DNA of 64,000 nucleotides, from NCBI GenBank assembly GCA_018873245.2, contig JAEMBT020000006.1, forward strand, positions 4,827,855 through 4,891,854, given 5' to 3'. The stretch comes from Archegozetes longisetosus (lineage: Eukaryota; Arthropoda; Arachnida; Sarcoptiformes; Trhypochthoniidae). The notes beneath the pieces are model-generated. The model was not told where the DNA came from and searched no databases. It saw nothing but the letters and a program-made list of their open reading frames with translations. Position 1 is the stretch's first letter. Each line of letters begins with the position of its first letter. Below are positions 11,262 through 22,299 of this stretch, one piece after another. Both the position numbers and the translations under genes were made by a program.

Positions 11262-14012
11262 TCTATGTCAATTGAGCCGAAGACAACTTACCTTCGACAG
11301 TTAAGTTGAACACAATTAAACTTTGCGACATTTGAGTCTATGACAGTTGAGTCTCATTTTATAAAGTCGAAATCCACTCTTATGCAAATCACAACAGTAC
11401 AACGATGTGTTGTGTACTATCGATTGACACGACACTCTTTCAGTGAAGTTTTCAAACTATTAGTGGTCTCATAACGCAAACCAATATTCTAAATATTTTA
11501 GCGATTTGTTAGATTTCATATGATCGTGTATATTTTAGTATATTTTCGATTATTAATATGTTCATATGAAGTCTATATAAGTTGTGACCATCAATGATTC
11601 AATCAGTTACTCTATAAGTGACTGTTGGTACAGTCTTAACCCTTCGAAGGAACTGTGGGGTCTTATTTGTCCTAACAATACTTTGAAATTCTGTTAAAAA
11701 CAAACCATAAATGCAAAAAATCTAAAAAATTCTGTATTCTATCACAAACTATTTCGGTTGAACTAGACTTTACGTGGCCAGAGAATTCAAAAATGATTTT
11801 TATGTACAAATAATCTATAACTCATGCAGAGATCATATACATAAATTTTATTCACCGCAAATGACCAGAACATCGGTAAAAAAAATCCCGAAAAATCGAC
11901 TAGACTTTACGTGGCCACAGATTTTCAACATGAGCTTTATATATAAATAAACTACAACTCAAGCTGAGTTCAAATATATAAAATTTATTCACCACAAATG
12001 ATCAGAACATTGGTAAAAATATTCCCGAAAAAATCGGCTATACAACGTGGCCAGAGATTTTCGACATAAACTTTGTATATAAATAGACTATAGCTTAGGC
12101 TGATTTTAGACATAAGTTTTATTCACTGCAAATGACTAGAACATCGGTAAAAAAATTCCCGAAAATTCGACTGGACTTCACGTGGCCAGAAAATCCATAA
12201 ATAAATTTCATATAAAAATAATCTATAACTCATACAGAGTTCAACTATGTAAATTTTATTCACCGCAAATGACCAGAACATCAATAAAAAATTCCCAAAA
12301 ATTCGACTAGACTTTACGTGGCCACAGATTTTCGACATAAGCTTTTTATATAAAGAAACTACAACTCAAGCTGAGTTAAAATATGCAAATTTCATTTGCC
12401 GCAAATGATTAGAACATTGGTAAAAAAATTCCGAATAATCTAGTATATAGAAAATTACCGTAAGATAAATTTATGGAATCAAGTTTCAACTCAAACCAAG
12501 CCATATGTGAAATTCCTCGCTTAATATAGATTAATACTGATATAAGTAATAAATTAATTGACTTTTAAAAACCCTATAATAGTTGTTATTATTGAGATGT
12601 TATTTTTGCTGGCTTATTTTAGCTGGGTTACTTTGACCCGACACGGAGAATTTCCAATCAGCTTTTAACAGGCTAAGCCGAACCGCTTTTCTTATTGAAC
12701 CAACTGAGCATCGTCTGAGCGATGCTCAGTGCATCCCCTATTGCGCTTCCAATAACACATTTAGGCCTGACGGTACGTTCATTAGCCAAGATCTTTAACT
12801 TAGTTTATATTTATAAGCCATATTCCTCCATTACCGCAAGAAAACGGTTCCCGGATCTTGTGATCGTGAAACTATACAGATCTAGTTTGCACTTTACATT
12901 ATTAACGCTACGTCATTTCATATTTTTTTGTCATTGTCAAGACCTTATTCAAAATATATATGTTTACGAGGTACTATTTTAGACAAAGGTCCCGTAGGAT
13001 CTTGGTTCTCTCATTTTTTCAATATTTTTTATTTTTTGAAGTTTCATCAAAACATATTATCAGAACAGTGAAATTCTGTTGCTTTCAATCGGTTTGAGTT
13101 GAAACGTGATTCCATAAATTTATTTCACGGTAATTTTCTATATACTAGATTATTCGGAATTTTTTTTACCAATGTTCTAATCATTTGCGGTGAATAAATT
13201 TTATATATTTGAACTCAGCTTGAGTTGTAGTTTATTTATATATAAAGCTCATGTTGAAAATCTGTGGCCACGTAAAGTCTAGTCGATTTTTCGGGATTTT
13301 TTTACCGATGTTCTGGTCATTTGCGGTGAATAAAATTTATGTATATGATCTCTGCATGAGTTATAGATTATTTATATACAAAGTTTATGTCGAAAATCTC
13401 TGGCCACGTAAAGTCTAGTTCAACCACTATTTCTTAACAAAACTACATTATTGTCATTTTAATATTACTTATAATTAAAATTCTAAAAATAAATAACTAA
13501 AGCAAAGTCTGTTGTCGTACCCCACCTTTCTATTCACGTAACTTTTTTTCTTGATATATTTCAATGCAATTTGGATGAATCCAATAAGAAAGGGGTTAAC
13601 TGTGATTTCAAATGTTATGACTTGAATACAAATGGACATGTGAATGGAATAGTGGGGTATTTTTGTTTAGTCCTTGAGTTCTACGCATAATAAGCGCAGA
13701 TTCGTCCATGAAAGTTCCCGCGATTTTTTGACCCCATCTTTCCCTTTAAGTGATTCTAAACACAATTCCTTCGAAGGGTTAATATTGATTAGTTTTTAGT
13801 ATATATAAAAGGCACTGTAAAATATTATTTTGAAGTCGGTTGTAATCTCGAGGTTAAAAGATGGGGTCTATACTGAAGTCTCGTAACATTGACTATAATA
13901 AAAAAATTTAAGCTTAATTGTCAAAAGTTTAATTGTCTTAAAGTTTAAATATCGGAGGCTCAACTGTCGAGACTCAATTGTCGTAAGCTCAATTGACGTG
14001 CTACGTCGAATA
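11262..14012. repeat. inverted clusters of a GACAATTGAG-type motif flanking the piggyBac-like insert
   Basis: Left cluster 11262-11365 and right cluster 13905-14012 each carry four to six variants of a 12-base motif (GACAATTGAGCC, GACAGTTGAGTC, GACAATTAAGC and so on) in mirrored orientation. In unit 1 the same clusters lie at 6895-7000 and 9545-9650. They look like subterminal repeats of an older element in which the piggyBac-like element landed. No coding part of that element is left. Confidence 0.45.
11640..13778. mobile_element. piggyBac-like non-autonomous element, copy 2 (TTAA-flanked)
   Basis: Duplicate of the element at 7271-9415, with the same CCCTTCGAAGGAA ends and TTAA flanks at 11636-11639 and 13779-13782. 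It came from the segmental duplication and not from a second transposition, because the flanking sequence is duplicated too. Confidence 0.7.
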
Positions 14013-14405
14013 ACTATCGTTTTTAACTTTTCACTTCTACTCATGTCCGTATAAATCAGAACAGCGACCCTGTCCCTACTTTGCTTTCCAGTTATGAATC
14101 TTTTCCCTTTGAAAACATAAGACTTATTGGGAAGCGTTCGCCAAAATAGACCGAATTCGTCACCATTAAATATATTTTCGTGTTCAAAATCTTTAACGAG
14201 TTCAGTAATTTTACATTATTCCAATCCTCACTAACATGTTCGTTAATGCCATCAGACTCACTATGAAATATTTGAAAAACTATATCATTTCTCTCTTTAA
14301 AACGACTTATGAAACCGTTCGAGCACTTCAATGTCGAATTTGTTCGCCAATTCAACAGCTTTTTCCTTCAACATTATAGTATTGTGAATGCAGAAACTTT
14401 TTCGT
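14000..14405 (-). pseudogene. Tigger/pogo-type transposase, N-terminal and first catalytic part
   Basis: In shifted frames the minus strand reads a CENP-B-like HTH (L-K-E-K-A-V-E-L-A-N-K then G-F-I-S-R-F-K-E-R), an S-E-D-W linker, and a stretch aligning with the first catalytic block, where the expected D-E-x-G-L-F reads V-T-N-S-V-Y-F. Next comes R-V-A-V-L-I-Y with D-M-S-R-S-E-K-L-K. The first catalytic aspartate is gone. It is the other half of the Tigger relics at 6440 and 10810. Confidence 0.65.
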
Positions 14406-14545
14406 TTCTGTTTACACAAACAATTTTTGTTTATTTTTTTCTTCTTCTTTTCCTTCTCCTTTCTTTGTCTCAATTCTTAGAAAAAGACAGGATGAAGCTG
14501 CTGTTCTTAATCGAACACAGCTGTGGAATTTCAGAAGAAGGGTTT

Positions 14546-14583
14546 TTATGGCTCTGTTTATCAAAACAGAGCCATAAAAACGG
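14546..14583. repeat. perfect hairpin, 17-bp arms
   Basis: GTTTTTATGGCTCTGTTT and its reverse complement are separated by only a few bases. A second, weaker stem lies at 14610-14645 (CATGTGTCGTC mirrored as GACGATACATG). They fall in a block (14536-14880) of unclear origin, with an AATAAAG near 14848, that could be a worn LTR. Confidence 0.55.
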
Positions 14584-15066
14584 GGTGCCTGGGAACTAAT
14601 TAGTAAAAATTTTTCATGTGTCGTCAATTGGGACGATACATGAAATGACTAATTACTAAAAAAGGATGGCCAACGGTCAACACCGTTCGGCCAATCTCAC
14701 ATAAAAATCCGGCGATCAGGCATGGACTTAACTTTAAGCCATTGCCTTAATTTTCTTGTATTTAAAGTAGTGTTCGAGTCCAAAATCGGGACTCGCAGAC
14801 ATTTTTTTGTTCTAAAATCTACGCATCTGTATTTTATTATTATTTGAATAAAGAAATTTTTTTACTCTATCATATTTGTATTTTTTTATCTGTGTTTAAC
14901 TTGTTACCATGTGTGAAAGTGCGTCTAACCAGAGTTTATCTTCACATCCCACGCAAGGATTGTAAAGAAGTAGGGAAACGCTCTTTGTAATCACAGTATT
15001 TAATAACATTTCGAGAGTGTTATAATGAAATATAAATTTTACCAAATTTTTCTCTGTTTCTGGATA

Positions 15067-15514
15067 CAGTAGAACTCCGTTATTTTGAACTCGCTTCTGC
15101 CAATAGGTTTTGTTCAAAATAGCTGGCACATTGAAAAAGTCCGAAATAAAAGTTCGCTCAAAAAATGCAATAATTGAATGATTAACATTAAGATTTTATT
15201 TAGATTGGGGTTCAGGTTTGAGGCTCGTTCACGAGTTTCTGGAACCTGAACTGCTCAGCAGTATTAATAATAATGATTTTTTTTGTGAAAATTTGAGGTG
15301 TTATTATATCTCGAAAATATTCGACAGATATTTCAAAATAAAGATGTACACAATAATATAGACTGATGTTCAAATTGGTTCAAAATACGGAGTATTTCAA
15401 AATAAGCTGTATTATTAACATTATTCCTTATGAAGAAATGACGGGACATTTTTGGAGGTTCAGGATAGATGTTATTACAAAATAAGCGGTTTCAAAATAT
15501 CGAGTGTCTACTGT
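15067..15514. mobile_element. Tigger-like MITE, 448 bp, TA-flanked
   Basis: Left end CAGTAGAACTCCGTTATTTT and right end, reversed, CAGTAGACACTCGATATTTT. TA dinucleotides flank both (15065-15066, 15515-15516). The CAGTAGA start with a CGATATTTTGAA-like core is typical of pogo/Tigger ends. No transposase inside. Confidence 0.7.
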
Positions 15515-15581
15515 ATTTTGATTTCTTCAGAGTCTTCACTTGCGTTGAAGTCGAACTTTTATACTCTCTAATAATTATTTC

Positions 15582-17809
15582 GGCTGGACCATAACAAACG
15601 TGAACGGTTATGTTCCCGACGTCGTAGACACATAAATTATACATCGTTGGACTCATCTCGACCATACGAGTCGATTGAGACTATACTCGAGGTCATCTAA
15701 GGTCAACAGAAAAATTCGAATTTATTCGATCTAAGTCGAATTTTGATTCGAGCTTCATTTAGCAAATAGAACATATATAACTGAAGACAAATTAAACATA
15801 TGTTACCTTGAGGTTACTTTCATGGTTACTTCTAGACTATTTTCATCCAATTTCTTCAACGTGAGTGAGTATGTTCCCAATGTAGAAACATAAGTGGTTC
15901 TACGACATTACCGCGAATGCATTACCGCGGACGACATTAACGCGAAAGCTTTAGCGCGAATGCTTTATCGCGAATGCAATACTGCAAAAATTTTTACCGC
16001 GAATACATTACAGCGAAAAGAATTAAAATATAATTTTTGTATAAAGAATTTAATATTAAAATGTAGAAAAAATTTTATGGTGACCTAAATCCTTCATCAC
16101 TTTATACATTTCAGATTCTTTTAATCACTATTAGCATATTCGAATATCTTGAACCAACAATTAGTGTCGAGTATATAAAATCGTTTGCAAAATCTCGGCA
16201 AAACACTTGTTATCATATGGATAATTGGTTTTTAAAAAGTGGTATTCGAAACTTCAAAAGCGAATAACTCTTGAAGCGTTCATCTGATATGCTTAAGACT
16301 TATATTTCTAGAATCTATGTGCAAATACCTTTGAAATGAGGTCCATATTACCGATGTTCCTCCATGGACCTATTGGAACAGATGATAATATTGAGATGTC
16401 CTAAAGTTTACTTTTAAGCTTTATCCTAAGTTTAAACAATGGAAAGTCAGTCTATTTTTGAGTTTTACAGACACACACCATAACTAAGTCTATGTATTAT
16501 TTTATATATTAAAAATAAAATTAGTTTACTTCAACACACCATTAAAAGACACCTCAATATGGACATCACTTCAAAGGTTTTTGCATATAGATTCCAGAAA
16601 TATAAATCTTAAGCATATCAGACGAACGCTTCAAGAGTTATTCACTTTTGAAAATTTGAATACCACTACTCAAAATTCAATTATCTATATGATATCTAGT
16701 GTTTTACCGGGATTTTACAAACGATTGTATGTCTTTAACACTAACTGTTGGTTCAAGATATTCGAGTGATATGCTAATAATATACAAAAGAATTTGAAAA
16801 GTAATGAAAGATTTGGACCATAGACTATAGAGTCCAAAAGCTATAGGGAAATATTCAAATATTCGCAGTATTGCATTCGCTGTAATGAGTTAGCGGTAAA
16901 GTAGGTCGCGGTAATGCATTCGCGATAATGTCGTCCGCGGTAATGCATTCGCGGAAAAGTCGTGATACGAACATAAGTTATGCATCAATGAAATCATCCT
17001 GGTCATACTAATCGAGTGAGCTCATACACGAGATCATTCAAATTCATTTAACGTCACTTAATTTTTTCGACTTTAAATGTCGAATTTCGGATTGACTCTA
17101 ATACGGAGTATATTTCAATTTAAAAATGTATAAGTTTAGTCTCTTGAAATAACTTCAGACATATAATAACTGGGAAACAATACTTAAAATTCTTTTCAAT
17201 CTTATTTCAACACTTAGAATTTTTAAAATTTATTTCATGCTATGGCTAAAAAGATCATAAAAAGGCTCAGAATCGAAGATTATTGCTATCAGTGTATCAC
17301 AGTATTATTTTGACGTTATAACGGCTTTGTGAAAAAGTGCGAATTTGATCAGTGTAGAATTATTTCAGATGATTAATCATATACATTTAAAAATTGAAAT
17401 ACACTCCGTATTATAGTCAATCTGAAATTCGACAAGTCGAAAAAATTAAATGACGTTAAATGAATTTGAATGATCACATGTATGAGCTCACTCGATTAGA
17501 ATGGCCGGGATGTTTCTACATTGGGAACATGCTCACGTTGAAGAAATTGGATGAAAATGGTCTGGAAGTGACCATGAAAGCGACCTCAAGGTCACATATG
17601 TTTGTCTTCATTTATCTATGTTCTGTTTGTTAAAGCTCGAATTAAATTTCGACTTATTAGATTGAATAAACTCGAATTTTCGCGTTGACCTCGGATGGTC
17701 TCGAGTATGATCTCAATTGACTCGTATGATCGAGATGAGTCCAACGATGTAAAATTTATGCGTCTATGACGTCGGGAACATACCCGTCTACGTTTGCTAT
17801 AGTCCAGTC
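15582..17809. mobile_element. hAT-like foldback element, 2.2 kb, 8-bp target duplication
   Basis: Inverted arms start GGCTGGACCATAACAAACGT (left) and GACTGGACTATAGCAAACGT (right, reversed). They run for about 310 bp, then continue for a further ~130 bp at 16985-17130 and 17385-17510. The 8-bp direct repeat ATTATTTC lies exactly outside both ends (15574-15581 and 17810-17817). Eight-base duplications are typical of hAT elements. The left arm is interrupted by the element at 15895-16969. No transposase is seen. Confidence 0.8.
15895..16969. mobile_element. second element inserted in the left arm, 8-bp target duplication
   Basis: The direct repeat AACATAAG stands on both sides (15887-15894, 16970-16977), and removing this block rejoins the left arm of the surrounding foldback. 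Its own ends are inverted (TACGACATTACCGCG at the left, mirrored as CACGACTTTTCCGCG at the right) and carry a reiterated CGCGAATGCATTAC motif. An inner inverted repeat of about 230 bp per arm fills the middle (about 16091-16340 and 16570-16815). Confidence 0.8.
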
Positions 17810-18099
17810 ATTATTTCTCTATTTTCTTTATTCTGAAAATGCTATAAACATCTCTTAATTGATCTTTAGATTGATTTAATATTTCTTGTGGTGAAATATT
17901 TTTATCGAACAATTTAATCACTTTATATTTAGTATCTAAACTAATTGAAATAAGTTTCGTTTGGATAACAATTTAGTTAAAAGAAGTAAACAATTTTTTT
18001 GAAAAACGATTTTTTTATATTAAATGAGTTTTGAATAAACTTTTCAGTTTTTAAAACATTTTTTGCTAACATTGAAGCATTGTTTAAGCTATGCGTACA

Positions 18100-18290
18100 T
18101 TAACAATTAGTTATTATAATCGAGGTTTTGCTAAAACCTGGATTGTCATAATCCAAACCTCTTAATATTATGCACCTTATAGGAGCTACCGGAGCTTTGG
18201 AATTGAGTTGCTAAGATCAAAATTTGCCATTAAGCGCGTTGCCTAAATCGGGGGTATGGCTTAGAATAGAGTACTACCGTTATCTCTGAC
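18100..18290. repeat. dispersed repeat, diverged copy (also 21100-21270)
   Basis: The blocks CATAATCCAAACCT, GGAGCTTTGGAATTGAGTTG and AAATTTGCCATTAAGC recur in the same order at 21140-21260 with many changes. No reading frame is kept. It may be a worn transposon end. The two copies flank the second Gr gene. Confidence 0.45.
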
Positions 18291-18639
18291 ATAAATCGCT
18301 TAAATCTTATTGAAAATTATGCTTTAAAACAAAGTTAATTGATGAAGCTAATTCAAATTATAAAAATTTTTGCGTTTTTCTCAATAATCGATTTGATGTA
18401 ATTAAACCCTTTCGAAAATAAACCATTGATACGAAGAAACTTTAAAAAGAGACAATACTATAACTTTTTAAATCTGGGTTTGTTATCAAAGCTTCTATCG
18501 AAAGAGACATATAATAAAGCATTGAATGCTTTAGTAATGAAACATTATTTTTACAAAATAACTAATTTTTCAAATCATGTGTAATTTAATTTCTGAAATT
18601 AAATACAATTTACAATAAATTATTTCAAATACATTCTAA

Positions 18640-19722
18640 CTATTTACATGAGGACTTCAACTGAACACACATTACAGAAAATGTTATGATTGTGTTCACA
18701 AATCCAAGAATTAAATTCGAATTCATATCAAATAGGCCTAAAGGTTTTGGTTTATTATTAAATCTATTTGTTGATTCAATCAAATACTGAATCACTTCTA
18801 GCTTTAAATGTTGATCATCTGATAGTTTAACTGAAAAACTCTTATTAATAATAGATATAATTGAGTTTATATCATATTTATTATTGAGTTGGCCAACAAT
18901 TATAATAACAATTGAGACAAATACACCATATATCATAACATCTACGGTACCTGTTGTCGACCATAATATAGTTTCTGAATTTGTAGCCATTTCTGTGATA
19001 TTACAACAAATTCTAATGAATATCTCTGTTAACCAAACAATAGGTATGAAACCAATTAATTCATTCAATTTCTCTTCAATGGATCGCAATTTAAATTCAT
19101 TATCTCTCATTCGTTGAAGTTTTTCCAACTTATTCTCCGAAACATTTGATAAAAATGTATTGAAATGCTTTTTCTTAATGCAGTAAAATATATAATAGCA
19201 ATGCATATAAACCAAAATCTGCATTACAGCTGAGCCAATCAAGTAGATTGAAGAAGAAATTTCAATGAATATTGAATGAATAGATATAAGTACCGAAAGT
19301 ACTGATCCATCCTTACATTTATACGATAAAAATTTAATTGCCAAATAATTATTGAATATTATCATAAATGAAACAGTTATGACCCAAAGTAGTAATAATA
19401 TTAATGAAATATGTTTCATATTCTTATCGTTGTTAATCATAGTGGATAACTCATTTATTACTTTATAAAGCTTTGAATGATTACGTTTGTAAAACAGAAA
19501 TGATATTACATTCATATTTGACATGATGATCCATGAAATGCCTACCAATTCTAATTTAGTGCCTTTAAAGAGGAAATAATTGGATCCAATTAAATTCCAA
19601 ACCAAAACTATTGTCGTAATTATTGAAGTCAGTTCTGTTATCCATTTTCGCTTGATACTAGATTCTAGACCATAGAATACGAATATTTTATTCAAATAAT
19701 AAAATGTGTTTATTTCTGACAT
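18640..19722 (-). CDS. gustatory-receptor-like 7TM chemoreceptor (Gr family), intact
   Basis: A 360-residue open frame that aligns without gaps to the Gr at 722-1804 and shares most residues. Seven hydrophobic segments are in the same places and the same T-F-x5-Q-L motif ends the protein. The strongest differences are in the stretch around residues 125-150, between the third and fourth hydrophobic segments, as expected if ligand contact varies. The start is the ATG at 19720-19722, in the same family context. The 3' flanks also resemble each other just past the stop, so the pair arose by local DNA duplication. It should be an odorant- or taste-gated membrane receptor; the ligand is unknown. 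Confidence 0.85.
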   Translation of the reverse strand: MSEINTFYYLNKIFVFYGLESSIKRKWITELTSIITTIVLVWNLIGSNYFLFKGTKLELVGISWIIMSNMNVISFLFYKRNHSKLYKVINELSTMINNDKNMKHISLILLLLWVITVSFMIIFNNYLAIKFLSYKCKDGSVLSVLISIHSIFIEISSSIYLIGSAVMQILVYMHCYYIFYCIKKKHFNTFLSNVSENKLEKLQRMRDNEFKLRSIEEKLNELIGFIPIVWLTEIFIRICCNITEMATNSETILWSTTGTVDVMIYGVFVSIVIIIVGQLNNKYDINSIISIINKSFSVKLSDDQHLKLEVIQYLIESTNRFNNKPKPLGLFDMNSNLILGFVNTIITFSVMCVQLKSSCK

Positions 19723-21436
19723 CTTTCAACTGTTCTCACTGTAGTTATAACAATGCTATCATCAAATTTATAGATTGAGTTTAAAGATATTCTTCTCCAA
19801 AGTGTTACTAACAGACTAATAAATAATTTTTTTCTAAGGTTTCTTATTAATCTAATTGATTGAAAACATCTTTTTAAAATTTTGATTGTCATTTGTTTGC
19901 ATTCAGCTCTTTTACTTTTATTGCCATTACTTTTATTATTTACCGAATGGAATTAAAGCGAATAAATCAATAAAATATCAAATAAGTATTTTGGTTGAAA
20001 TAATTGACGTTTAACTTAAGATCAATATTTTCAATTACTTAACTATGTTCGTGAATACATAACGTTTGATGCAATCCATTGAAGCAAAAACATTCTCATT
20101 AAAGTCACTTTTAAATAAATCAATTTTATTCTTACACCAACACTATCATTTTCGACATTTTAACTAAGTATCAGTAATCAGTATATATCGATTCGAAATT
20201 CATTACCTAACAAAATGTCGAAATTAACCAATTTTTTCTTACTTGGAATTAAAACTTATCAATTATTTCATAAACTGAATCAATTTAAGAATGTTAAAGT
20301 TGTACTCAATAAACAGCTTAGCTTCTCAAGTCTATAAGTGATTGGTGATCCTCTTTACTCAATATATCTGACTGGTCTTTACCTGACTGGTTGCTGGATA
20401 GAGTTCATCAATATACCGTATACCTTTCGATTTTTATAACTTAGAAATAAAAATTATGTTCGGATGCGCGAAATATTATACTCAATCAATGAGGCTAATA
20501 AAATTTGTAATTTAGCTATAGAACTTAGAATCGTCAAGTTTGATTTTAAAAATTTCATATCATTTCAAATGTTTTTTTGCTAACTTGAATTATTAAGTTT
20601 CCAATCGACTTATAGAGTTTATGGAATGTAATTTATAGTTTGAATTCATTATTCTTCATTCAGGATAAACATTTAGTTGAGCCGAAGCTAAAATTCAGTC
20701 TATAGTAGTGTATAAATGCACAGACTCAATTTATTTCTTAATTATTAAATTTCTCAGATTATTTCTTAATAATACCATATTATGTTAACCCTTCCTCAAA
20801 ACTTAACTTCCGAAAGCGTAAAATTAACTGTGGGTAAAACGTTACCCCACATTTTCCCCACTTTATATCTATTCTAGGTTAGTCCAAATGCTTTCAAAAT
20901 CAAAGTTAACTCTTGTTTTCGAAGTTTTAATTAACTAATTAGTTGATTTCTAGTTATTATCTGCTACAGCGTCGTTTGTGTTGTGATTAAAGGCTTTTAG
21001 TCTCTATATTATCTATTTCTTAATGAATAATTTAACATTTCTTTATAAATAAGATGAAGATTATTAGAAAGTCAGTGTATTAATAAAGCTATAGGTGCAC
21101 CCGAATCTATCACCGAATTCAGAATGTTCGCTAAAGCCTTTGTTGCCATAATCCGAACTTTTAACATTTTGGACCCCATAGGGATAGACAGTGCTTTGAA
21201 AACCAACTGCTAAAGTCTAAATTTGCGGCCAACCTAGTTGCCAAAATCAGAGACAGACTATGCTAGTACTGGTTTGAGGAAAGAGTCTTTTCTTATTTTA
21301 TGTTTGAGTTAATTAAATCTAATTTTTTGTCACTTTGCTTATTGTTTACATTAAGTTGTAAATAGTTAAACTCAAAAAAGGTAAATTTTCATGACTTAAA
21401 AAGTGACTTTTAATAACTCTCTACTGATCTACGGTC
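19723..21436. other. gene-free stretch
   Basis: AT-rich spacer. A piggyBac-like end (TTAACCCTTCC) lies near 20783 without a clear partner, and the second copy of the 18100-18290 repeat lies at 21100-21270. I see no supported gene here. Confidence 0.4.
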
Positions 21437-21708
21437 ATGCCTTCAGAAACAAACCATATTCGCCATTGTATGCTTTATGAATTTAAGCGCGATAATAATG
21501 CAACCGTTGACACAAAGAATATTTGTGATACTTATGGAGATGTAGTGAGTCTCCGTCATTGTAAATAATGGTTCGCCAAATTTCGATTGAGCAATCTTGG
21601 GCTGACCGATGTTCTAAGTTCTGGGAAGCCTTCGGTGTTGGACAACGACCTCCTGAGAGCCACCATTGAGGCTGACCCCCGAAAGTGTTATAATTGTCAT
21701 CGATAATG
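21437..21708 (+). pseudogene. mariner transposase N-terminal fragment
   Basis: From the ATG at 21437 the frame reads H-I-R-H-C-M-L-Y-E-F-K-R, N-A-T-V-D-T-K-N-I-C, then after an in-frame TAA W-F-A-K-F-R and S-S-G-K-P, followed by D-N-D-L-L-R-A-T-I-E-A-D-P-R. This is the two-HTH DNA-binding part of a mariner transposase. The catalytic domain is missing and the stop falls inside the CQRWF-type motif. It is a different sequence from the scrap at 1-95. Confidence 0.8.
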
Positions 21709-22299
21709 ATGGCAATTATATAATAAATTAATGCATAATATGCATTCAATAAATTGAGTTTGAATTTTGAATAAATATACGAAAAGATTTTTTCGTCAAC
21801 ACAATATTTCTTCGACGAAATGACTGGGAATCTCATAATTCAATTTTACTTAATTTCATTCTCATTCAGTTTATTGATCCATTAAATCGAAAAATTTTTC
21901 TTTTGATTGACGTTTATTTCGATTCTATGTATTGAATGTGTAATCATTTATCGAATAAAAGTAACACTCAATGATATTAATATTCAAATCAATAATATAT
22001 CAAATAATGTTTCAGAAGCAATCAATATGAAATGACTTGTGATGAAAAAAATCATTAAGTAATTGAAATTATTTGTATATATAGTATACAAGTTCACAAG
22101 AAGTTTTAGTTATGCCAAAACATGTACTTTACATTTCATCACTTGATGTCGTATCAGAAAAGTTCATTTTTTGCTTTAGAATAAACACAAATATATTTTT
22201 ATTCAACTAAATATTGATTATTGAAGTAACAGAATTTTAACCATAAAGAAGATTATATTAAGAATGAAATATATTCTAATCAGTAAAACAAAATCAATA

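Larger units (their letters stand above)
9820..14178. repeat. tandem duplication, unit 2
   Basis: The second head-to-tail copy of 4980-9819, lacking the solo LTR. Its right edge, after CATTAAATATATTTTCG, continues into the unduplicated N-terminal part of the Tigger transposase (14180-14400). The duplication breakpoints therefore lie within a Tigger element. One repeat monomer near 13280-13390 differs from its counterpart near 8925-9035 far more than the rest does. Confidence 0.9.

Noticed and set aside
14309..14599. 96-codon plus-strand frame
   Set aside because: It is antisense to the Tigger transposase relic and to the purine-rich block next to it.
14536..14880. Worn LTR (TATA-like TATTTAAAG, then AATAAAG)
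   Set aside because: Promoter-like and polyadenylation-like words are present, but I found neither clear TG...CA ends nor a target duplication.
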